From Streptomyces tsukubensis (GTDB taxonomy: Bacteria > Actinomycetota > Actinomycetes > Streptomycetales > Streptomycetaceae), in assembly GCF_009296025.1 (NCBI RefSeq), contig NZ_CP045178.1, forward strand, positions 4,774,001-4,838,000: 64,000 nt of DNA, written 5' to 3'. The notes beneath the pieces are model-generated. The model did no database searches and had not been told where the DNA came from. It saw nothing but the letters and a program-made list of their open reading frames with translations. Shown one piece after another: positions 16,371-25,319 of the stretch (its first letter is position 1; every line of letters starts with the position of its first letter). The translations under genes were made by a program, and so were the position numbers.

Positions 16371-19300
16371 CTACTTCCCGTCGTCCACCATCGCCGTCTG
16401 CACCTGCGTCGCCTTCCTGCGGACCACGTGCGTGGCCCGGCCGGGTGCCATCGTGCGGCCCTTGATGTTGCCGATGAGGTAGCCCTCCGTCGGCGGGCAG
16501 GACAGCAGCAGGGACGGGGTGTTGACCTCCTGGAGGCGCCGCATCAGGTGCTCGCTCAAGCCCCGGCTCGCGCCGGTGGCCGAGCGGGTGACCACCAAGT
16601 GCAGGCCGACCTCGTAGCCGAGCGCGAGGTGGGGGAGGAGCGGGTCGAAGGGCGCGTTGCCGATGCCGGTGCCCAGCATGTCGTAGTCGTCGACGAGGAT
16701 GAACAGCCGCGGGCCCGTCCACCAGTCGCAGAGCCGCATCCTGGCCGGGGTGATCTCCTCGCCGGGAAGCCGGGTGCGGACCGCGCGGGCCGCGCCGTCG
16801 ACCAGGTCCTTGAGCGCGTCGATGGAGACGGCGTGCCCGAGGCGGTACTCGTCGGGGATCGCCTCGATCAGGTCGCGGCGGTAGTCGACCACCATGATCC
16901 TGGCCTCGGCCGGGGTGTAGCGGTCCATGATCGCCTTGGCCGTCAGCCGCAGCAGGTTCGTCTTGCCGCTCTCGGTGTCGCCCACCGCGAAGAGGTGCGG
17001 GTTCTCGGTGAAGTCGTGCCAGACGACAGAGAGTTCCTTCTCCTCCAGGCCGATCGGCATCCGCAGGCTGCCCTCGGGTGCGGGCAGCCGCTCCACCGGC
17101 AGCTTGGTGGGCAACATCCGCACCTGCGGGGTCTGCGGTCCCGGCCAGCTCTCCTTGAGGGCGGAGACCAGACCGGAGACACCGTCGGCGAGGTCCTCGG
17201 CGCTCTCCATGCCGTCGATGCGGGGAAGGGCGCCCAGGTAGTGCAGCTTGCCGTCGCGGGTCAGGCCGCGTCCCGGCACCCTCGGCACGGTGGAGGCGCG
17301 CCTGGTGTCGATCTCGGAGTCCATCGCGTCACCCATCCGCAGCTCCAGGTGGGTGGCGGCCTGGTCGCGTACGCCCGCGGACAGTTCGACCCAGCGGGAG
17401 GTGGTGACGATGATGTGCACGCCGTAGTTCAGGCCGCGGGAGGCGATGCCGTTGAACGTCTGGATGAAGTTGTCGTAGTCGGCCCGCACCGTGGGCCAGC
17501 CGTCGATGACCAGGAACACGTCGCCGTAGTGCTGCTCGGGGAATTCCCCCGCGGCCCGGCGGCGCCGGAACGTCGGCATCGAGTCGATGCCGTGTTCGAG
17601 GAAGAACCGTTCGCGGGCCGACAGCAGCGAGGTGATCTCGGCGACCGTACGGCTCACCCGCTCGCTCTCCAGGCGCGCCGCCACCCCGGCCGTGTGCGGC
17701 AGTTCGGCCAGCGCGGCCAGGGTGCCGCCACCGAAGTCGAGGCAGAAGAACGAGACCTCGCGCGGGGTGTGGGTGACGGCGAGCGCGGTGATCAGGGTGC
17801 GTACCAGGGTGCTCTTGCCGCTCTGCGGGCCGCCCGCGATGGCCACATGGCCGCCGGAGCCCGACAGGTCGATCGTCAGCAGGTCACGCATCTGCTCGAA
17901 CGGCCTGTCCACGATGCCGATGGGCACGGTCAGCTTGCCCCGGCCCGGCCAGCCGACGGTGGTGAGCCCCATCTCCGGGTCGGGGACGAGCGGCGGCAGG
18001 ATCTGGTCCAGGGTGGCGGGCCTGTCGAGCGGCGGCAGCCACACCTGGTGGGCGGGCGGCCCCGCGTCGCGCAGCCGGTCGACGGCGACGGACAGCAGGG
18101 TGTCGACGCTCTCTTCCTCCTCCTCCGGCTCCGGCTCGGGCAGGTCGGGAAGCTGGCGCGGCACCACGTAACCCGAGGTCCACGGCACGGTCTGGCTGGC
18201 CACCCGCGCCTTGTTGGCGCTGGAGCGGCGCTCCTGGTAGGGGCCCGACACGTAGGCGGCGCGGAAGCGGGTCAGCGCCTCCACCCCGGACTTGAGATAA
18301 CCGGCGCCGGGCTGCGGGGGCAGTTGGTAGGCGTCGGGGACCCCGAGGACACCGCGGCTCTCCATCGCGGAGAAGGTACGCAGCCCGATCCGGTAGGAGA
18401 GGTGGCTCTCCAGCTGGTGCATGCGGCCCTCGTCGAGGCGCTGCGAGGCGAGCAGCAGGTGGACGCCGAGTGAACGGCCGAGGCGGCCGATCATCACGAA
18501 GAGTTCCATGAACTCGCGGTGTGCGGCGAGCAGCTCGCTGAACTCGTCCACGACGACGAAGAGGCTGGGCAGCGGCGCGAGCGGGACACCGGTGGCGCGG
18601 GCCCTCTCGTAGTCGAGCGCCGAGGTGTAGTTGCCCGCCGAGCGCAGCAGCTCCTGGCGGCGCATCAGCTCGCCGTGGAGCGCGTCCTGCATACGGCCGA
18701 CGAGCGTGGCCTCGCCCGCGAGGTTGGTGATGACGGCCGAGGTGTGCGGCAGCTCGTCGAGGCCGAGGAAGGTGGCTCCGCCCTTGAAGTCGACGAGGAC
18801 GAAGTTGAGGGTCTCCGAGGAGTTGTTCAGCGCGAGGGCCAGCACCAGGGTGCGCAGCAGCTCGCTCTTGCCGGAGCCGGTGGCCCCGATGAGCATGCCG
18901 TGCGGTCCTGTGCCGCCCTGCGCGGACTCCTTGATGTCCAGTTCCACCGGGGCGCCGTCGGCGCTCACCGCGATCGGCACCCGCAGCCGGGCGGGGCCCG
19001 TGGAGCGCTGCCAGTGGGCGTGCGGCTCGTGGCGGTAGAGGTCGGATATGCCGAGGAGGGTGGTCAGCTCCAGATCCGAGGCGAGCGGCGCCGAGGTGTC
19101 CGAGCCGACGCCCATCCGGTACGGGGCGATGCGCTTGGCGAGGGCGGTGGAGCCGGTCGGCCCGAACCGGTCGGGCCTGCCGAGCCTGGTGGTCTGCTCC
19201 TTGCGGTCGCGGTCGGTACGGACCAGCGCGAAGTCGTCCTCCGACACCTGGAAACGCAGCGTGACCCGGCCCGGCCGCCAGGTCAGCGCTCCGCCCAGGT

Positions 19301-20339
19301 CGATGACGACGGTGTTGCGGAACCCCGTGCCGTCCAGCCGGTGCCCGGAGGGGACGGCGCCGCCGTCGAGCACGATCACCGTGAACGGCTCCTCGCGCCC
19401 GGCGGCGGCGTCGGGGTCGAACGGCGGACGCTCAAGGAACTCGGCGCCGAGCAGGTCCTCCAGCTCGTTGAAGGCGGAGACGAACATCCTGGCGTGGCCC
19501 GCGCCGTCGGTCTCCTGCGGGTGCAGGTTGTGCGGGAGCCACTTGACCCACTCCCACTCGGCGCGCCGCTCGTCGGAGACGCAGAGCGCGATCCACATGT
19601 CGTCGGGCGCGTGGAAGGTCGCCAACTGCGCGACCATGGCGCGGGTGAGGGAACGCATGCGCTCCTCGTCGCCGCGCATCAGCACCCGGGCCCAGGCCCG
19701 CAGGTAGATGGCGATGGGCTGCTCGGGCACGGTCGCGTAGGCCCGGATGAAGCTGCGCAGCGCGTGCGCGGAGAGCGGCTCCAGGTCCTCGACGGGGGTG
19801 GTGGAGTTCGGTACGAGACGCAGACCGAGCTGCTGGTCGCCGACGGCCACCCGCACCTCGCCGAAGTCCTCGTTCTGCGGGCGCCGCTCCCACAGCCGGG
19901 TGGTGCCCACCATCGACCACAGCGCGGCCGGTTCGGGGTGGCGCCAGGACAGCGCCTTCTGCTGGTCGGAGACGGCGGTGCGGACCTTGCGGCGGGTCTG
20001 GGTGAGATAGCGCAGGTAGTCACGGCGCTCGCCCTTGAGCCGCTGCTTGCGCTCGCTGGCCTTGCGCATCATCTGGCCGACCATCATCGCGCCCGAGGCC
20101 AGCACCATCATGCCGACGGCCAGGTACATGAAGTGGCCCCCCGAGGCACCACTCATGCCGGGGCGCATGAACATCAGCATCATGGAGACCGACATCATCG
20201 CCATGGGCAGATAGGTCCACACGGCGGAGCTGTCCGGCACCACTTCCGGCAGTGTCGGTGGCTCTTGTAGGGTCAATTCCCCTTCGGGCATGTCCGGGCC
20301 GCGGCGACGGGCCGGCCTGCGGAACAGGACCACACTCAA
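16371..20339 (-). CDS. eccC: Type VII secretion protein EccC (FtsK/SpoIIIE ATPase)
   Basis: This 1,322-residue motor ATPase of the ESX membrane complex recognises WXG100 substrates and powers export. Two N-terminal transmembrane helices lie near residues 42-90, followed by three FtsK/SpoIIIE ATPase domains. Domain 1 has Walker A ATGSGKSE (Lys491) and Walker B VVVDEFSELL. Domain 2 has GGPQSGKST (Lys842) with VIDGWP. Domain 3 has GDTESGKTN (Lys1126) with LVDDYD. The EccCa and EccCb halves are fused in one chain, as in most ESX systems outside ESX-1. The start is a TTG at 20339 with GAGGAG 8 bases upstream. The resulting N-terminus (MSVVLFRRPARRRGPDMPEGELTLQEPP) matches the family, better than the in-frame GTG two codons later. 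It diverges from eccD. Confidence 0.96.
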   Translation of the reverse strand: MSVVLFRRPARRRGPDMPEGELTLQEPPTLPEVVPDSSAVWTYLPMAMMSVSMMLMFMRPGMSGASGGHFMYLAVGMMVLASGAMMVGQMMRKASERKQRLKGERRDYLRYLTQTRRKVRTAVSDQQKALSWRHPEPAALWSMVGTTRLWERRPQNEDFGEVRVAVGDQQLGLRLVPNSTTPVEDLEPLSAHALRSFIRAYATVPEQPIAIYLRAWARVLMRGDEERMRSLTRAMVAQLATFHAPDDMWIALCVSDERRAEWEWVKWLPHNLHPQETDGAGHARMFVSAFNELEDLLGAEFLERPPFDPDAAAGREEPFTVIVLDGGAVPSGHRLDGTGFRNTVVIDLGGALTWRPGRVTLRFQVSEDDFALVRTDRDRKEQTTRLGRPDRFGPTGSTALAKRIAPYRMGVGSDTSAPLASDLELTTLLGISDLYRHEPHAHWQRSTGPARLRVPIAVSADGAPVELDIKESAQGGTGPHGMLIGATGSGKSELLRTLVLALALNNSSETLNFVLVDFKGGATFLGLDELPHTSAVITNLAGEATLVGRMQDALHGELMRRQELLRSAGNYTSALDYERARATGVPLAPLPSLFVVVDEFSELLAAHREFMELFVMIGRLGRSLGVHLLLASQRLDEGRMHQLESHLSYRIGLRTFSAMESRGVLGVPDAYQLPPQPGAGYLKSGVEALTRFRAAYVSGPYQERRSSANKARVASQTVPWTSGYVVPRQLPDLPEPEPEEEEESVDTLLSVAVDRLRDAGPPAHQVWLPPLDRPATLDQILPPLVPDPEMGLTTVGWPGRGKLTVPIGIVDRPFEQMRDLLTIDLSGSGGHVAIAGGPQSGKSTLVRTLITALAVTHTPREVSFFCLDFGGGTLAALAELPHTAGVAARLESERVSRTVAEITSLLSARERFFLEHGIDSMPTFRRRRAAGEFPEQHYGDVFLVIDGWPTVRADYDNFIQTFNGIASRGLNYGVHIIVTTSRWVELSAGVRDQAATHLELRMGDAMDSEIDTRRASTVPRVPGRGLTRDGKLHYLGALPRIDGMESAEDLADGVSGLVSALKESWPGPQTPQVRMLPTKLPVERLPAPEGSLRMPIGLEEKELSVVWHDFTENPHLFAVGDTESGKTNLLRLTAKAIMDRYTPAEARIMVVDYRRDLIEAIPDEYRLGHAVSIDALKDLVDGAARAVRTRLPGEEITPARMRLCDWWTGPRLFILVDDYDMLGTGIGNAPFDPLLPHLALGYEVGLHLVVTRSATGASRGLSEHLMRRLQEVNTPSLLLSCPPTEGYLIGNIKGRTMAPGRATHVVRRKATQVQTAMVDDGK

Positions 20340-20683
20340 CGGACGGTCTCCTCACGGGCGGCGCTGCGTGACACAAGGGAATCCTCATGGGCCCCAGAGG
20401 CCACTGCTGGGATCAGCGTGCTCATTCCTAGGTCAACTTGGGCTCAATATGTCCATACCTCGGCCAACCCTGTCCAATTCTTACGTCAGTCTGCTTTTCT
20501 GCCCGTACTGTGGGCCCACCGGAAGGTGTACACCCTGACCAGGCACGACCGTTCGGCAGCACTCCCCCGAACACGATCGACCCCACACCCCCCTCGGCAC
20601 CCACGCGACTCACACGGAACCGGAGCCCCCTCCGTACCCGTCAGAAGAAGCGTGAGCCAGTACCAGAATCGTGAGCAAGTGCG
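20340..20683. promoter_or_regulatory. Divergent promoter region between eccC and eccD
   Basis: This 344-bp region is visibly richer in A/T than its surroundings, especially at 20400-20530 (TCAATATGTCCATACC, CCAATTCTTACGTCAG). It must hold the promoters for eccC (leftward) and eccD (rightward). Candidate -35-like hexamers on the minus strand include TTGACC near 20435 and TTGGAC near 20478, but neither is paired with a clear -10. No gene is credible here. Confidence 0.5.
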
Positions 20684-22084
20684 ATGAGTGACACCCAGAC
20701 GGCCGGACTGTGCCGTCTGACCGTCCGCGCGCCCAGCAGGAGCATCGACCTCGCGGTCCCCTCCGACGTACCGGTGGCCGATCTCCTGCCCGCAGTCGTG
20801 GGTTACGGCGGTGACGACCTCCAGGAGGCCGGCATCGACCACGGCGGCTGGGTGCTGCAACGGCTGGGCGGCGAACCGCTGGACGAGGAGCGCACCCTCG
20901 ACTCCTACGACCTGCGCGACGGCGAGACGCTCTACCTCAGGCCGCGCGTCGACGCACTGCCCGAGGTCCACCTCGACGACCTGGTGGACGGCATCTCCAC
21001 CACCATGGCCGACAGCCCGTACGGCTGGACCCCGAAGGCGAGCCGCAGGCTGCTCCGCGGCTTCGCCGTACTCGTCCTCTTCGGCGGCCTCGCCATCCTG
21101 GCGCTGCCCGGCGACTCCGCGGCGATCCGTGCGGTGTGCGCGGCCGTCGTCGCGCTGCTGCTGATAGCCGGCGGCGGCTCCGCGAGCCGCGCGGTCGGCG
21201 ACGCGGCGGCGGGAGCGGCGCTCGGCGTCATGGCCGCGCCCTACCTCGCCCTGGCCGGATGGCTGCTGACCGGCGGCGAGATGTCGGGACCCGACGCCCA
21301 CCAGGTGATCGGCGCCAGGCTGCTCGCCGCCTGCGCGGCCGGCGCGGGTGGCGCCATCGTCGTACTCGCGGCTGTCACCGCCTTCGCCGCGCTCTTCCTC
21401 GGTGTCGCCGTCGTCGCCGTGTTCGGCGCGCTCGCCGGGACCCTGATGCTCACCGCGGACCTGGCACCGCACCAGGTCGCGGGGATCGTCGCACTGGTCG
21501 CCGTGGTACTGGGCGCGTTCGTCCCCTCGCTGTCCTTCCGGATGTCGGGGCTGCGGATGCCGCCACTGCCCACCAACGCCCAGCAGTTGCAGGAAGGCAT
21601 CGAGCCGCACTCGCCGAGCGGTGTCGCGGCCCGAGCGATCCTCGCCGACGGCTGGATGAGTTCGCTGTACGGGGCGGTGGGCACGGTCTGCGCAGCCTGC
21701 CTCGGCGTACTCGCGTGGTACGAGGACCTGGCCGCCACCTTCATGGTCGTGGCGCTCTCGCTGCTCCTGCTGCTGCACAGCAGGGGCCTCGGCAACACCT
21801 GGCAGCGGCTCTCGCTCGCCGTCCCCGGCGCCCTGGGCCCGCTGCTGCTGATCCTCATGGTCGCGTTCGACTACGCGCCCGGCAAGCGGCCCCTGCTGGT
21901 GGCCGCGCTGCTCGCCCTCACCGCCGCCGTGGCCATCGCCTCCTGGACCGTGCCCGGCGCCCGGCTGGTGCCCTACTGGGGCCGGCTCGGGGAGATCCTG
22001 CACACCCTGGCCGCGGTCAGCCTGCTGCCCCTCGCCCTGTGGGTGCTCGGCGTGTACGGCGCCCTGCGCGGACTGATGGCCTGA
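20684..22084 (+). CDS. eccD: Type VII secretion integral membrane protein EccD
   Basis: This is a 466-residue core ESX channel protein. Residues 1-90 form the ubiquitin-like cytosolic domain (CRLTVRAPSRSIDLAVPSDVPVADLLP ... GETLYLRPR). A short linker precedes about 11 hydrophobic transmembrane segments from residue 125 to the C-terminus. Length and layout match EccD. The ATG at 20684 has only a weak ribosome site (GAGCAAG). eccB follows after 16 bp, so they are co-transcribed. Confidence 0.93.
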   Translation: MSDTQTAGLCRLTVRAPSRSIDLAVPSDVPVADLLPAVVGYGGDDLQEAGIDHGGWVLQRLGGEPLDEERTLDSYDLRDGETLYLRPRVDALPEVHLDDLVDGISTTMADSPYGWTPKASRRLLRGFAVLVLFGGLAILALPGDSAAIRAVCAAVVALLLIAGGGSASRAVGDAAAGAALGVMAAPYLALAGWLLTGGEMSGPDAHQVIGARLLAACAAGAGGAIVVLAAVTAFAALFLGVAVVAVFGALAGTLMLTADLAPHQVAGIVALVAVVLGAFVPSLSFRMSGLRMPPLPTNAQQLQEGIEPHSPSGVAARAILADGWMSSLYGAVGTVCAACLGVLAWYEDLAATFMVVALSLLLLLHSRGLGNTWQRLSLAVPGALGPLLLILMVAFDYAPGKRPLLVAALLALTAAVAIASWTVPGARLVPYWGRLGEILHTLAAVSLLPLALWVLGVYGALRGLMA

Positions 22085-22100
22085 GCGGGGGGTGTGAACG

Positions 22101-23699
22101 ATGCAGGACAGACGAGACCAGGTACAGGCCCACATGTTCACCATGGGGCGGCTCACCTCCGGCATGCTGCGGGCCGACCCCGACGCCCCGGAGAGCCCCC
22201 AGGGCCGTACCAACCGAGGCATCGCGATCAGTGTGCTCATCGCGATCCTCATCTGCGCCGGAGCCTTCGTCTTCGGACTCCTCAAGCCCGGCACCAAGTC
22301 CTCCTGGCGTGACCCGGGCACGCTGGTCGTCAACAAGGACACCGGCACCCGCTACCTCTACCTCGGCGGCCGGCTGCGCCCGGTCCGCAACTACACCTCG
22401 GCCAAGCTGCTCGCCGGTGACGAGATGACTGTCATGTCGATCGGCGGCAAGTCCCTCGCGGGCACCCCGCACGGGGCACCCGTCGGCATCCCGGGCGCCC
22501 CCGACGAGGCCCCGGCCACCGGCGACCTGGACACCGGGCCCTGGCAGGTGTGCTCGGGCACCACCACAGGTTCGATCGGCACCACCGTCGCCGTGGGCAC
22601 GGAACCCGACGGGCCAGGGCTCAAGAAGGAGCAGGGCCTGCTGGTCACCGGCCCCGACAAGGCCGACTACCTGGTGTGGCAGGGCCGCAAGCTGCGGCTG
22701 GACGAAACGGCCCACGCCGCCGAGGCCCTCGGCTACGGCGCGGAGCAGCCCGTGAAGGTCTCGGCCGCGCTCCTCAACTCCCTCCCCTCGGGCCCCGACC
22801 TGACCCCGCCCGAGGTGTCCGGTCTCGGCGAACCCGGCAAGGAGCTGGCGGGACGGCAGACCAGGATCGGTGAGATCTACAAGGTCACCGCCTCCGGCGC
22901 GAAGGCACGCTACTTCCAGCTGCACAAGGAGGGCCTGGCTCCGGTCACCGCGACCGGAGCGGCCCTCGTACTCGGCGACCCGGAGACCAAGCAGAAGACG
23001 TACGACGGTGGTTCCACCGCCGCGCGCAGCCTCGGCACCGACGAGCTGAACGGCAACCTGGCCAAGGAGTCGGAGCTGACCGACCGCACGGAGGGCATGC
23101 CCGAGGCGCCGCCGGAGCCGGTGGACCTGGAAAGCGGGCAGACCCCGTGCGTCGGCGTACGGGCGGGCGGCGACGGCACCCGGGTGAGCGTGGCCCTGAC
23201 CGACCCCGCCGACCTGGGCCCCACCGCCCAGGCACCGACGGAGGGGCTGACCCCCGCCTGTGTGACGGTCAACCGGATCGCCGTACGACCCGGCCGCGGG
23301 AGCCTCGTGCACGCGCTCGGCGCCGGCGGCAGCGATGTCGGTGCCACGCTCTACCTGGTGACGGACACCGGGATGAAGTACCGGCTCCCTTCGCAGGAGG
23401 GACTGAAAGCGCTCGGCTATACGGAAACGCGTGCGCAGGGCCTTCCCTCCTCACTGCTTTCCATGATTCCGACCGGCCCCGACCTCACGCCCGAGGCGGC
23501 GACCACGGGCCACGCGAAAACGACCGCGCCCAAGTGTGGAAACGAGCGGGAAACAACTGAGGACCAACGTCAGGGGAATGCAGCCACGACTGTCGTGAGT
23601 TCGAGCAGTAACGGCTCGCACACAGTCGGTCCGGTAAATTCGCTCCATCGGTTCGACCCTCAACCAGTGGTATTGCAAAAGGGGTTGACGGGCTTCTAG
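22101..23699 (+). CDS. eccB: Type VII secretion protein EccB
   Basis: This is a 532-residue ESX core protein. A short cytosolic start (MQDRRDQVQAHMFTMGRLTSGMLRADPDAP) precedes one transmembrane helix near residues 43-62 (GIAISVLIAILICAGAFVFGLL) and a large extracytoplasmic repeat domain, as in the EccB family. The start has GGGGGG seven bases upstream. The last 55-60 residues, after LLSMIPTGPDLTPEAA, are rich in Ser, Thr, Asn and Gln and lower in GC. They look unlike the rest and run through a probable promoter for the next gene. The tail may be a genuine extension or the result of a late frameshift. Confidence 0.92.
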   Translation: MQDRRDQVQAHMFTMGRLTSGMLRADPDAPESPQGRTNRGIAISVLIAILICAGAFVFGLLKPGTKSSWRDPGTLVVNKDTGTRYLYLGGRLRPVRNYTSAKLLAGDEMTVMSIGGKSLAGTPHGAPVGIPGAPDEAPATGDLDTGPWQVCSGTTTGSIGTTVAVGTEPDGPGLKKEQGLLVTGPDKADYLVWQGRKLRLDETAHAAEALGYGAEQPVKVSAALLNSLPSGPDLTPPEVSGLGEPGKELAGRQTRIGEIYKVTASGAKARYFQLHKEGLAPVTATGAALVLGDPETKQKTYDGGSTAARSLGTDELNGNLAKESELTDRTEGMPEAPPEPVDLESGQTPCVGVRAGGDGTRVSVALTDPADLGPTAQAPTEGLTPACVTVNRIAVRPGRGSLVHALGAGGSDVGATLYLVTDTGMKYRLPSQEGLKALGYTETRAQGLPSSLLSMIPTGPDLTPEAATTGHAKTTAPKCGNERETTEDQRQGNAATTVVSSSSNGSHTVGPVNSLHRFDPQPVVLQKGLTGF

Positions 23700-23702
23700 T
23701 AT
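23673..23702 (+). promoter_or_regulatory. Candidate promoter for the WXG100/effector gene block
   Basis: TTGCAA (23673-23678) and TAGTAT (23697-23702) are separated by 18 bp in an A/T-rich patch overlapping the end and stop codon of eccB. The predicted start would leave a leader of about 90 nt before the first esx gene. This suits strong separate expression of the substrates. A nearby TTGACG at 23685 lacks a paired -10. Confidence 0.4.
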
Positions 23703-23799
23703 CGCGTTGTGCGAGCCGTCTTCGAGGCAGCTCGACACAACTGGGGCACCGGCCGCCAACGCGCCTCGCCTGGCGGCAGATTCCAGCGAAGGGGACAGC

Positions 23800-24129
23800 A
23801 TGGGAAAGCTTACGCAGCAGGAAGAGGATGCCACCAGGAAGGGCATCAACGCCTTGGAGCAGGCGTTCGCCGGTGTGCAGCGAAGCCGTCAGGAACTTGA
23901 GAACACAAAGAACAACGTGGGCATGGGCGGCGATGTCGGCAGGAACTACATCGGGCTGCTGGACAAGTGGGACGACCAGGCCGAGATCATCTCGAAAAAT
24001 CTTCGGGAAATGATCAATGAGCTGAACAACACCTTGCAGCAGAGCGGCCTGACCCGGGGTTCCGCGAACGACGCCGTCAATACGGCCTACCATAAATCCG
24101 AATCGATCTTCAACGCTCTCGCCGGCTGA
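23800..24129 (+). CDS. WXG100 family type VII secretion target (EsxB-like)
   Basis: This is a 109-residue helical hairpin protein of WXG100 size. The turn region is GGDVGRNYIGLLDKWDDQ with Trp57, so the strict W-x-G is replaced by W-D-D. The C-terminus carries the ESX export motif YxxxE (Y97-H-K-S-E101). That motif marks it as the signal-bearing, EsxB-like partner of the next gene. The ATG at 23800 follows AAGGGGA. Base composition is lower in GC than the chromosome average, as is common for esx genes. It is expected to form a heterodimer and be recognised by the third ATPase domain of EccC. Confidence 0.88.
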   Translation: MGKLTQQEEDATRKGINALEQAFAGVQRSRQELENTKNNVGMGGDVGRNYIGLLDKWDDQAEIISKNLREMINELNNTLQQSGLTRGSANDAVNTAYHKSESIFNALAG

Positions 24130-24154
24130 AACGCTCGCGCGAGCTGAAGGCAAC

Positions 24155-24193
24155 GCGGATTCGCCTGTCCGCGGCCCGCGCAGGCGGATCCGC
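24155..24193 (+). terminator. Intercistronic hairpin between the two WXG100 genes
   Basis: GCGGATTCGCCTG (24155-24167) and CAGGCGGATCCGC (24181-24193) form a 13-bp stem with one G-U wobble and a 13-nt loop. A 12-bp palindrome GCTCGCGCGAGC sits just upstream at 24133-24144. The position, right after the first esx gene inside an operon, suggests partial termination or transcript stabilisation that would set the ratio of the two proteins. Confidence 0.55.
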
Positions 24194-24233
24194 AACTCCC
24201 CGAACGTGCAGACCGACTGAAACGAGGCTTGCC

Positions 24234-24566
24234 ATGTCCCGTGCCGTGCCCAACTTCGAAGACGGCAACATCTTCGTCGACTTCACCAGTACCGACTACG
24301 CGATCGATGACATGCAGATGCAGACCAACCAGATCAAGAGTTGGCTGGATGCACTCGCTCAGGAGCTCGATCATCTCGACGCCAGCTGGGTCGGTGACGA
24401 CGCGGTCGTCTACAAGGAAAAGCAGACGGCGTGGAATTCGGCCGCCGACCAGATGGGCGCTCTGCTCGCGAGCCACGCCAGCACGCTGGGAGACGTAACG
24501 CACGCATTCGACGAGAACCAGAAGCGCTCCGCCCAGGGCTGGAGTTCTCTGAAGATCGGCCGCTGA
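24234..24566 (+). CDS. WXG100 family type VII secretion target (EsxA-like)
   Basis: This 110-residue protein has a canonical W52-V-G54 turn (LDASWVGDD) between two amphipathic helices and is the typical length of an Esx protein. It lacks a C-terminal YxxxD/E motif, which its partner has, so it is probably the EsxA-like half of the heterodimer. It lies 104 bp after the first esx gene, with a hairpin between. Confidence 0.92.
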   Translation: MSRAVPNFEDGNIFVDFTSTDYAIDDMQMQTNQIKSWLDALAQELDHLDASWVGDDAVVYKEKQTAWNSAADQMGALLASHASTLGDVTHAFDENQKRSAQGWSSLKIGR

Positions 24567-24674
24567 ACGTCGGCGGATTCGGTAACGGGCGGCTGTCGGC
24601 GTTGGGTGCGAACGCGGATGGTCGCCCGGTTCCGGTTCAAGGGCGCGTGCGAGAGGGCAGCGCCGAGGCGGACC

Positions 24675-24693
24675 CCACGGCGCCGCGCCGTGG
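24675..24693 (+). other. Short hairpin upstream of the 166-residue gene
   Basis: CCACGGCG (24675-24682) and CGCCGTGG (24686-24693) form an 8-bp perfect stem with a 3-nt loop, 30 bp before the next start codon. It could stall or protect the transcript. Function is not established. Confidence 0.4.
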
Positions 24694-24724
24694 CGGATCA
24701 CGGTGGTAGAGGAGTAGCGGCATC

Positions 24725-25225
24725 ATGTCTGACGGCGGCAAAACGATCGTTCTGAACAAGGAATGGATGAAGAGTTTCATCAACGGGGATCTTCATGATT
24801 TCCAGTCGGCGATCGCGAAAATGTTGGTCTCTGCCCCCTCGGAGCGGTTCGGGAGCAACATGGACGGCGTCGATGTGGTGAGCATTACCAAGTTGCAGGA
24901 TGCCCCGGACAACATCCACAGCAACAACCAGCATCCGCTCGCCATCGGCGCCTTGGCCGGTAAGGACGGCCTCGGTGCGGACCTGGTCAAATCGATCTTG
25001 GACGCGGCCGGCAAGCTCGGGGATTTCATCGAGGACCAGAAGAAGCTCTTCGATGACATCGAGAGCAATCTGCGGGACACGATGGAGACGTTCCTCAAGA
25101 CCGAGGGCGACAGTATGGACAAGATCGACGGCGAGAAGTTCCTCGATGTCTTCGAGGACGTCGAGGAGGACATCGCTGATTCGCTGAGTGGTGGTGGCGG
25201 CGGCGGAGGTGGCGGCGACGAGTGA
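24725..25225 (+). CDS. Small T7SS-locus protein with poly-Gly C-terminus, unknown function
   Basis: I do not recognise the family of this 166-residue soluble protein. The N-terminal half is mixed alpha/beta (KTIVLNKEWMKSFINGDLHDFQ...). The second half is an acidic coiled helix (LVKSILDAAGKLGDFIEDQKKLFDDIESNLRDTMETFLKTEG), ending in nine glycines and DE. There is no W-x-G and no signal peptide. It sits between the esx pair and the coiled-coil protein in the same direction, so it is probably a secreted or chaperone-like component of this ESX system. Confidence 0.75.
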   Translation: MSDGGKTIVLNKEWMKSFINGDLHDFQSAIAKMLVSAPSERFGSNMDGVDVVSITKLQDAPDNIHSNNQHPLAIGALAGKDGLGADLVKSILDAAGKLGDFIEDQKKLFDDIESNLRDTMETFLKTEGDSMDKIDGEKFLDVFEDVEEDIADSLSGGGGGGGGGDE

Positions 25226-25319
25226 ACCGCTGAATCCTCGCCGGTGACGCCCGTCCCCGCTGTGCGGCTCCGAGTCCGCTCCCGATTCCCCTCCGTATGC
25301 ATGCCGTTGGAGTCCCGTC

